64,000 nt of DNA, taken from Vandiemenella viatica. Taxonomy: Eukaryota > Arthropoda > Insecta > Orthoptera > Morabidae. Made by a program: the position numbers and the translations under genes. Shown here piece by piece: positions 56,846 to 64,000 of the stretch; position 1 is the stretch's first letter, and each line of letters starts with the position of its first letter. The stretch lies in NCBI GenBank assembly GCA_031002005.1, contig JARYHS010008074.1, positions 283,155,930 through 283,219,929 of the forward strand, read 5' to 3'. The notes under the pieces are model-generated. The model was given only the letters and a program-made list of their open reading frames with translations. It was not told where the DNA came from and did no database searches.

Positions 56846-56989
56846 CAGTACTGATATAAATGAATGTAATTTCTCTCGGCGTTGTTTATTTATAAACGTT
56901 TCTCGGGAAACAAGCCGAGTTATATTGTTATTTAATAACAATATAACTCGGCTTGTTTCCCGAGAAACGTTTATAAACAGTACTGATAT
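56846..56989 (-). mobile_element. Palindromic insertion C (120 bp) with 12-bp target duplication
   Basis: CAGTACTGATAT at 56846-56857 and 56978-56989 flanks a 120-bp insert, the same length as B. The palindrome has perfect 44-nt arms (56889-56932 and 56934-56977) with a single-base centre. The tail lies on the left: read in reverse it gives aacaacgccgagagaaatta, matching the tail of B. No open frame. Confidence 0.9.
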
Positions 56990-57079
56990 GTTATACCCAG
57001 TAACAGCCAATGACATTAAAGAGACTCAGAAACCAATATTAAAGTCACAATTATGTGCACTCAAATTTGAATGCTTATA

Positions 57080-58373
57080 CGAGGGTGGTCCCAGAAGTAC
57101 CCGGCCTGACTGAGAGATGGCAGTAGTTGCTTGAAAAATATCCCTTTATTTCAAAGCACATAGTCTATGAAGCACATGTTTCAAGTTTGAAGTTGCTACG
57201 TTGTTTCGTATTTGTTTGGCAACAATTAATCTTGAACGTTGTGAGTAAATTTGTGAAAATGGAGAAAATTGGTCATCGTTATGTGATACAATACTTTCAT
57301 TTGAAAGGCCTCAGCCCAACCGATATAAAAACTGAGCTAGATTCTACTCTGGATGAGTCTTCTCCTTCATTTACAGCAGTAAAATATTGGGTGGCAGAGT
57401 TTAAACGAGGCCGTACGAGCTGCCAAGACGAACATCGCAGTGGTTGACCAAATGAGGTGACGACTCCAGAAATGGTGAAAATAATCCACAAAAAGGTACT
57501 GGATGATCGTCGACTGAAAGTGCATGTGCTAGCAGACATAGTAGCCATTTCAAAAGGTACGGTACATTGAATATTAACTGAAAATTTGGACATGAGAAAG
57601 TTATGTGCAAGATGGGTGTCGTGTTTGCTCACACTCGAGCAAAAATAGTGTCGCGAAGCTGTTTCAATTGAGTGTTTAGCGATGTTTCACCGCAACAAAG
57701 CTGAATTTTTGTGCCGTTTCATAACCATGGATGAAACATGGGTCCATCACTTCACCCCAGAGACAAAAGAAGAATCAAAACAATGGACTGAAAAGGGAGA
57801 ACCTGCTCCAAAGAAGACCAAGACCATTCCATCTGCAGGCAAGGTAATGGTGTCTGTTTTTTGGGATGCGCATGGGATAATTTTCATTGACTATCTTGAA
57901 AAAAGAAAAACAATCAACGCCGATTATTATTCAAAGTTATTGCAATGTTTGAGCGAAGAAATCAAGATAAAATGGCCACATTTGGATAAGAAGAAAGTGT
58001 TGTTTCATCACGACAATGCTCCAGCTCACAGTTCTGTTATTGCAATGGCCAAAATTAATGACTTAAGTTCGAATTGCTACCTCATGCACCTTATTCACCA
58101 GATTTAGCTCCCTCGGATTACTTCCTGTTTCCGAACTTAAAAAAATGGCTCAGTGCTCAAAGATTTTCGACCAACGAAGAAGTGATGTCGGCAGTTAACG
58201 GCTATTTCGAGGAGCAAGACAGTTCTTTTTATAAAAGTGGTATCGAAGTTATTGAAAAGTGCTGGAATAAATGTATAGAGCTGAAAGGAGACTATGTTGA
58301 AAAATAAATACAGTTTTTTTCCAAAATTTTTGTTTTTTCATTGCTAGGTCGGGTACTTCTGGGACCACCCTCA
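57080..58373 (+). mobile_element. mariner element (irritans-like), near full length, TA target
   Basis: Terminal inverted repeats of about 28 bp start CGAGGGTGGTCCCAGAAGTA on the left and end with the complement on the right, flanked by TA (57078-57079 and 58374-58375). The length of about 1.29 kb is normal for mariner. It carries a transposase with a few inactivating changes. It is the best-preserved DNA transposon in the window after the hAT element. Confidence 0.92.
57259..58307 (+). pseudogene. mariner transposase, DD34D type, inactivated
   Basis: From ATG 57259 (MEKIGHRYVIQYF) the frame shows the N-terminal helix-turn-helix with WVAEFKRGRTSCQDEHRSG, then the catalytic domain. FITMDETWVHHF (first Asp), LFHHDNAPAHSS (second Asp) and YSPDLAPSDYFLFPNLKKWL (third Asp in the D34 position) are all present. 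The end is ELKGDYVEK. TGA at about 57446, TGA at about 57568 and TAG at about 57647 interrupt it, and one frameshift occurs near 58065, between the second and third catalytic residues. So the element is not autonomous. Confidence 0.9.
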
Positions 58374-58375
58374 TA

Positions 58376-58825
58376 TGTGAGAAAGATGTACTTTTATATA
58401 TTCATGTAATGTGAATGTTCTATTTGTTTCCATTAAAATATAATTTTAACGGTCAGTAACTGCAGGGAAGTAAATTTTAGTATGTTTTGTATGTGTCAAT
58501 TGTAATTCAAAGTCAGAACAAACATCGTATATGATAATTTTACAGTCCTTTCAAAAATCAAATCAAAATTAAATTTTGTGGAATATTTTGTTTTCACTGG
58601 CACCCAGCTAAAATACCTGACGTTAAAATAAAACTTTGTAGCATAATATTTTCTCTAATAAGAAATAACAGTCACTTTAACAGTAAGTGGTACACATCAA
58701 CAGAAATTAATTTTTGATTACAACTTAACCACTTGTGATGGTGACTCTTAATATTGTCCAACTGAAATAAAATCAGATTTCAGGTATAAAACTTTGCAGT
58801 AAAAATATTATTCAAAAGTACTTAC
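58376..58825. other. PIX intron, no feature recognised
   Basis: AT-rich intron between the mariner element and the PIX exon at 58826. Confidence 0.5.
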
Positions 58826-59047
58826 CTCATAAATAAAAGCACTCATTCGCTGACTAACACTCAGCATGAGTAAAGTTCCAGGAAACAGTACCAAGTAACG
58901 ATCTCTATTGTCAGGTAAGATGGCTACAGAACCCATGTGAAGGATTTCACCCAGACAAGATAAGTCTTCACCTTCCCAACCCCTCACACCACCTGTTAGG
59001 ACCTCCAATTCTAGCTCCTTTTGACGACGTACAGCAGAAATGGAAGA
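58826..59047 (-). CDS. ARHGEF7 (Pix/RtGEF): PIX/ARHGEF7 exon: DH-PH linker and first PH strands
   Basis: This 222-nt exon (74 codons, phase 0 to 0) runs from SSISAVRRQKELELEVLTGG to LFPGTLLMLSVSQRMSAFIYE. The RRQKELELE helix and the WEGEDLSCLG segment match the linker between DH and PH in PIX. YLVLFPGTLLMLS is the hydrophobic PH strand pair, which in this family positions the PH domain on the catalytic module and binds phosphoinositides at membranes. The acceptor is tttag just above 59047 and the donor is GTAAG just below 58826. It follows the exon at 59717 and precedes the one at 49563, both in phase. The reading frame is intact and its codon use is like its neighbouring exons and unlike the surrounding AT-rich intron. 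Confidence 0.93.
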
Positions 59048-59174
59048 CTAAAGAACAATGAAAATTATTATGTTACCTAGTTATAAATAATGTAGTATAC
59101 TGTAAAAATTTTACATTACATAAGCACAATGTAATTGTGATAGTTGAAAACTGACATTTGACAGTTGTGTAACA

Positions 59175-59482
59175 TTTATTAGATTCAACTAAGGAAAATT
59201 GAAGCGGCTTCTAGGCGATATAAATAAGAAAAGAAAGGGAAATTAACCCACCACATACCAAAGTGGACGGATGCGATGAGAGGAAACACTTATGCTGACA
59301 AACAACTACACAATATTTCGGCATCTGCCTTGTTCACAAGTGGCCCGTTTTTCTATTTGTGAACAAGGCAGATGCCGAAATATTGTGTAGTTGTTTGTCA
59401 ACATAAGTGTTCCCTCTCATCTCATCCGTCCACTTTGGTATGTGGTGGGTTAATTTCCCTTTCTTTTCTTATTTATTAGATT
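59175..59482 (-). mobile_element. Palindromic insertion D (about 286 bp) with 11-bp target duplication
   Basis: TTTATTAGATT at 59175-59185 and 59472-59482 flanks the insert. It has a left-hand tail of about 36 nt (in reverse: tcgcctagaagccgcttcaa), then a palindrome of two 118-nt arms (59222-59339 and 59357-59474, a handful of mismatches) around a 17-nt spacer. Each arm holds gcatctgccttgttcacaa and, on the complement, gatgccgaaatattgtg. No open frame. It sits in the short PIX intron between exons 59717 and 59047. Confidence 0.85.
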
Positions 59483-59716
59483 TAGTCATACAGCAATTAT
59501 GAATTCTATTATTAACAATACAGTAATTTTTATGCAGCTCACACTCACTTGGAAATCTGCTAATACGGAAATTTCAATCAATGATAACCAAAATTTTTAT
59601 TGTTTCTTATTAACTGTATACAACCAGTTGAGAGAGTAGAATAAGTGCTATCAAGCATTTATGACAGACTAGATAGCTCTTCTGCAATTAGATTAGTAAT
59701 TTAAAAAATTACTTAC

Positions 59717-59915
59717 TGCTATTTCTTTATAGACACTAACAGACCGTTGAGTATCCCCCCTGTCAGGATGACTTTCTTCTAGGTGACGCTCTAACTCTTG
59801 GAGCATGCCAGAGTACTTTTCAAGACGGCGGAACGGTTTACTAAGACCAGTTGTCAAAACAAGAAGGCCCGGTGTTGCAGCACCATGGGATTCCATAAAA
59901 GTATTCAGCTGATCT
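59717..59915 (-). CDS. ARHGEF7 (Pix/RtGEF): PIX/ARHGEF7 exon: C-terminal half of DH (RhoGEF) domain
   Basis: This exon encodes the last helices of the Dbl-homology domain, the part of PIX that catalyses GDP/GTP exchange on Rac/Cdc42. Readable residues include LVLTTGLSKPFRRLEKY and LQELERHLEESHPDR, which match the family at the end of DH almost residue for residue. The minus-strand acceptor is a T-rich tract ending in cag just above 59915 and the donor is GTAAGT directly after GAA-ATA-GCA. The exon is 199 nt: one base completes a split codon, then 66 codons, ending in phase 0. The next exon is 58826-59047. The preceding DH, SH3 and N-terminal exons are not seen and should lie to the right of the window. 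No stop or frameshift is present. The family assignment is from recognition, not a search. Confidence 0.93.
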
Positions 59916-59919
59916 CTGA

Positions 59920-60814
59920 AAAAAAAAAAAAAATATATATATATAAAATTAATTGCCTATTTCAACTTGTCCACAAAAATGATTTATTATTAAGGAAAGA
60001 GACGAAGCAACTTCTGACCACAACAAATAAAATTATGTTATAAAAGGAATACATTAAACATAAAATTCATAGGCAACATCTTTCATAAGCAGGAGCAAGA
60101 ATGGGGATGTTTACATACATACTGTATCAACAGAACTGATTACAACAGAGTTGTGGAGGAAGGCTGGGAAGAATGAAATTAAATTTAGGTAATAAGGGGA
60201 AGAGTGACTGAGCTGAGAAATCAAAGATATTAACTTCTGAAAAATGCAAATGATATCAAACAAAAAACTGTTAAACAGATAATAATTGTTCAGATCATAG
60301 ATCAGAATAATATAACAAATTTTTAGCATGGCAGAAAATGAAAAACAATTACTGTATTATTAATCAAAGATGCTGCACGATGCTTTAGATAAATTGTAAT
60401 TTACAATGTTAGCGATCTTTATATTATTAACTCAACAATCTTCCCCTCTCCCCCTCCCCCAACAACTCCTTGGAAGGTCAGTTTATTTATTTGTTATATG
60501 CCAATCAATATTGTACATAAAGAAATAATACTTAGCATAACGTATACGATTACACAAATCAGAGAAGTCTTTTAATGTAAGAGATCAATCCAGATTAAGA
60601 ACCCCAAAAGAAGTTGATATTCATTGTATGTAGGTAGACCAGACTTACTATTCTACTGTACAATCCAAAATCAAAATAGTTTTTGTTGGATTTCATAGCA
60701 ACCGGCAGTCTTCTTGTTTGAAGATCTACTCTAGTACAATTAAATCCGAATCACTCCAGTATTTCCATTTGAAAACTTTATAGAAGAAAGATAAATCCAT
60801 CAATTGCCTCCGAT
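59920..60814. other. PIX intron, no feature recognised
   Basis: AT-rich. A C-rich word near 60445 is the only compositional departure. Confidence 0.45.
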
Positions 60815-60942
60815 ATGTAGGTTACCAATGTTATAATAAGGGAAAACATTAAACACATATGTAATGGTTTCATCACGCAAGTGCTGTAACAAAATTATAG
60901 ATCTCAAGTTAAATCTTTTGTTGATCCCTAAATGGTGATCAA

Positions 60943-63470
60943 TAGGGTTCGGATCTTTAGGACCCAAAAAATCGCGAAATATGCAGGCAAATATGACCTT
61001 AAAAATGGGTAAATATGAGCTAACAGAGACAAAATATGACCAAACATTAAATTTTTTATTCATTAAAAATGCTCAAATGTACATAATTTATTTTATGTAG
61101 CTGTGTCGCTTTCAAGTAGACAGCATAATTTGCTTCTATGCACTCACTGTACAATTGGCAAATTAATTTTATTGAAAGTTATTTTCTTGTTCCTGTAAAA
61201 GAATGGATTACTAGAATTTTACTTTTAAAAATTGAAATTTACTATACATTTGTTGCGAATTAGTGTACACACCATTTTTTATTCTTGTTTGATGCCAGCA
61301 TTGCAGTATATCACCACATGCATCTTCAAGTTCTCGAAGAGAATTTTTCTCCGGTTGTCACTTAAAACTGTCTTGTAGTGTGAGAAGCTTCGTTCGACAT
61401 CGCAAGATGTGACGGGAGCGTACTTAAACAGAGTCAGGTCACTGCAATTTAACTGTGGGTCATCTTCAGTCAAAACAGATTTGCCACCATGTAAAATTTC
61501 ACTAATTTTACAAATTGTTTTATATCCTTTATTCCCACACAACACTTTATCGAATTTGTTTTTCAGCAAACTAGCCACACTGCCCCCTGCTTGGCCTATT
61601 TCGGTTTCCACACTTTTAACGACCGCCAAACTTTCATTCAGTTCTAGACCAATTTTTTCAAGACGCGAAATCGCAGTTGTGATACCTGAAAAACTTGACT
61701 TTATGTACGCCAAATTTCTGAACAAATTACTGGAAAAGAGTTCTTGGACAATTTTTATGGAAGATTCTTCACTGCTATCAAAATTAGAAACTATTTTCCG
61801 TATGTTTTCATAATATTCACAGTAATAGCTAACTGCATCGAGCCATGTGCCCCAACGAGTAAGTACTGGTTGTGGTGGAAGAGGGACGGAAGGTGCGTCT
61901 TCTCTAAATTTTGCCACTCTCATTGGAGCTTTAACAAAAATCTTTTTTACATTTGATATTAACCTATCAACATCAGGGAAATTTAGTCTTACTTCCTCGG
62001 CAACTCTATGTAATCCATGAGCGAGATAGGTTAAATGCACCATCGAAGGATACAACATCTTCATACATTTCCCAGTCTTTACCATGTACGGCGCAGCGTC
62101 GGTCACAAATAGTAAGACATGTTCTCGCTTAACTTCACCACTCCATAACAGTTTCATAGCGTTGTCGAAACGGCAAGAGCTTCACAGTCCAGTAAAAATA
62201 TATCACCCGGTCTGTCAGAAAGTAGGGTTCCAACGATAAAATTTACAACGTATCTCCCACAAGCATCAGTACTTTCATCCATTGATACCCAGATCTTATT
62301 GGTGCCTATCTTAGTTCTGATTGCCTGCAATACATTTTCATAACAAGACGGTAAATAGTTCTTCCTCAATGTTGATTCGGTTGGAATCGTCTGTGTTGTG
62401 TATTTCTCCAAGAACGATTTGAAATGCTCATTATTCACTTTATTAAGTGGGATGTTGGTTGATACCATCATTTCACAGAGTTCTTTAGAAAAAATTGATA
62501 ATTTGGAAGACGACGAAGCTGTAGATGTATCCAAGAAAAGTCGCTGTTTGCTTTGCCGAGTTGAATGTCGTATTACGTTATTCTTGTGTCTTGATGTATT
62601 GCAGTGCTGCTGCACATGAAATCGCTTTGTTGCATTCACTTTAGTTTCACATAATTTACAGAAAATAACTCTTTCATCTGTGCTAAAATACTCCTCTCCA
62701 AATTCCTTTACGTAACTCCGTAACTTTACACTTTCAGAAAGTTTTGTTTTCGGCATGGCGGTACTCACTGATCCACTTCAGATTTAACACTGGTTCAGGA
62801 TTATTTTCAAAAGCATTGGTGACAGTGCGTGAGTGGCTGAAGGCTTTGTGTTTGTTTCGACGCGGAGAGTCTGGTATGTGGGGAATACCTGACCCAGGTA
62901 GAGACGGGTTTCCCGTTAAGCAGCAGTTTCGCCGTACTGAATCATAGGAAGACAATTGATTCCTCTCAACTCATCGGTGGGTCACTGCAGTGGACTCAAT
63001 TCCCGCGATACCGTCGGAAGTGAGACATTGATTGACGCGGCTCGACACAAGCATGCTGCTGCTGCATAGTCGAATTTAAAAAGCGGGCGGAACATTAACG
63101 TTTAGAGAGTGAGAATAATTTATAACTTTAATTCTTGGCTGGTGAATTCTGAACAATTTAGTTACAATTAGTTTCGTTTCTTTCTCCAATGTATAACAGG
63201 AATATATTTCTCTGAATAATTATCTTAATTTCTTTTCATCTACAACTTCTATCAAAAATTACCAATTTTTTTCTCAAAATATGACCATATGACCATAAAA
63301 ATTGCTGAAATATGACCATAATTAGGAAAATGGCCCAAATATGCATTTATAGGCTATATAAAATACATTTAAATACAATCAGAAACGTCGAATCAGTGTT
63401 TATTTCTGCATTTCAGGTCAAAAAGAAGGCAGGAAAAAAATATGACTTTTCCTAAAGATCCGAACCCTAG
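60943..63470 (-). mobile_element. hAT DNA transposon with 8-bp target duplication GTGATCAA
   Basis: Ends TAGGGTTCGGATCTTTAGGA (60943) and its complement TCCTAAAGATCCGAACCCTA (63470) are perfect 20-bp terminal repeats. Both flanks are GTGATCAA (60935-60942 and 63471-63478), the 8-bp duplication typical of hAT. Subterminal aaatatgacc(at) words recur near both ends. The element is 2528 bp and encodes one transposase on the minus strand in two slightly overlapping frames. Confidence 0.95.
61279..62768 (-). pseudogene. hAT transposase with N-terminal zinc finger, one small deletion/frameshift
   Basis: The first frame (62768-62154, 204 codons) has a BED-like C2H2 finger, C37-x2-C40 ... H55-x5-H61, that binds the element's ends. 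IWVSMDESTDACGRYVVNF with the first catalytic Asp follows. The second frame (62157-61279, 292 codons) has LLFVTDAAPYM (second Asp), LTRWGTWLDA (the conserved hAT tryptophan) and TSCDVERSFSHYKTVLSDNR (C-terminal dimerisation). The frames meet at 62154-62170 with a lost segment of roughly ten residues between STT and the start of the second frame. Otherwise the protein is open, so loss of function looks recent. Confidence 0.88.
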
Positions 63471-63924
63471 TGATCAAACAATAGTACCACAGTCCTTCCT
63501 TCCATAGGTCACTGACAATCATCATCTACCATTTACATGACATGGGTTAGTGTCTGTACATCCATCGATATAGCACAGTTTCAAACAAACTGCTACAGTT
63601 GAAGGTGGAAGTATTATGAATACAGAATACAATTATTCAATTTCTGGATAACCCTTGACTGTGCGGTAGTTTGATGGAAACTGCACCATGTCGATGTATG
63701 TACATACACTAACCTATGCTTGACGTGCCCTAAAACAACAACAACAACTAACCTATGCCGTGTAAATGGTAGATGATGATTGTTAGGGACATATGGGGGG
63801 AAGGAATATGGTACTATTATTTGGTCACCATTTAGGGATCAACAAAAGGTTCAATGTGCCAAAAGTCATGGGAGAGATAGATATGAATATCCAGATGGTA
63901 GCAATACCATGTAAGAAAATTATA

Positions 63925-64000
63925 CACTGATGAATCAAACCATTATGACCACTACCCACCGAATCACTGAATGCCACTTGGTGACATTGCAGATAAGCCA
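63925..64000 (+). mobile_element. Possible Tc1/mariner-type terminus at the right edge
   Basis: tacactgatgaatcaaacca followed by ttatgaccac resembles a terminal repeat common to several Tc1-like elements (cactgatcagccagaacatt type). Only the first ~75 bp lie in the window, so the assignment is tentative. Confidence 0.35.

Larger units (their letters stand above)
60915..63850. mobile_element. Foldback (inverted-repeat) element interrupted by a hAT transposon
   Basis: Outside the hAT insertion, ttttgttgatccctaaatgg (60916-60935) joined to 63471-63548 forms a left arm. It is the reverse complement of 63748-63850 (ccatttagggatcaacaaaa at 63828 on). Weaker similarity continues outward on both sides, so the true ends may lie beyond 60820 and past the right edge. 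No coding content outside the hAT. Confidence 0.7.

Noticed and set aside
60420..60470. C-rich regulatory element
   Set aside because: A single short C/T-rich word in an intron; no further support.

Overview
The window looks like one stretch of a very large, transposon-filled intron landscape from an arthropod, most likely an insect with a big genome. It is AT-rich, spliced coding exons are rare and tens of kilobases apart, and almost everything else is decayed mobile DNA of insect type (mariner, Tc1-like, hAT, PIF/Harbinger, copia, Gypsy-like, RTE and CR1/L2-like LINEs, many Penelope-like elements, a tRNA-derived SINE). I cannot name the species.

One host gene accounts for the clear coding signal and runs along the minus strand for at least 56 kb, entering from the right edge and leaving at the left. 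It is the PIX / ARHGEF7 (RtGEF) Rho guanine-nucleotide exchange factor. Five exons are visible with canonical splice sites and matching phases: 59717-59915 (end of the DH domain), 58826-59047 (DH-PH linker and start of PH), 49563-49641 (middle of PH), 27565-27731 (end of PH and a proline-rich linker) and 3633-3828 (the conserved tryptophan/SCLRP segment after PH). The exon at 27731 can end at a perfect GTAAGT donor or read through it to a stop at 25708. The read-through adds a 619-codon serine/acidic tail that is fully open and so is probably a real alternative C-terminus. The SH3 and N-terminal exons lie right of the window and the C-terminal coiled coil lies left of it.

Layout, left to right. 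0-3.3 kb: mariner/IS630-type and LINE remnants. 4.3-6.2 kb: a Tc1-like fragment interrupted by an internally deleted copia element that kept its AGTTG target duplication and a long initiator-tRNA-Met primer site. 6.2-8.2 and 13.7-14.8 kb: Penelope-like elements whose reverse-transcriptase part is inverted relative to the GIY-YIG part. 8.6-13.4 kb: a LINE, an LTR-element fragment and a Tc1-like element nested together. 15.7-16.5 kb: a foldback element. 16.9-20.4 kb: a tandem array with a PIF/Harbinger element inside. 21-22.6 kb: an RTE LINE. 25.7-27.7 kb: the long PIX exon. 31-39.4 kb: several exon-like minus-strand segments split by a 5.6-kb LTR element (33014-38606) that has gag and protease but no recognisable reverse transcriptase. 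39.7-45.5 kb: Penelope, mariner and LINE scraps, a 260-bp palindromic element, and a promoter-like block with a 26-nt micro-exon. 46-47.2 kb: a hAT/ZMYM-like remnant. 49.9-53.2 kb: an unclassified long-TIR element carrying eight ~80-bp repeats. 53.2-54.6 kb: two copies of one SINE. 55.9-59.5 kb: three more palindromic insertions and a nearly full-length mariner. 60.9-63.5 kb: a hAT element with an 8-bp target duplication inserted in a foldback repeat.

The most unusual signal is a set of four short insertions (43438-43697, 55913-56032, 56858-56977, 59186-59471). Each is a near-perfect palindrome plus a short related tail, flanked by an 11-14 bp target duplication. At least one carries Penelope-type hammerhead-like sequence. 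I read them as extreme foldback products of Penelope-like retrotransposition.
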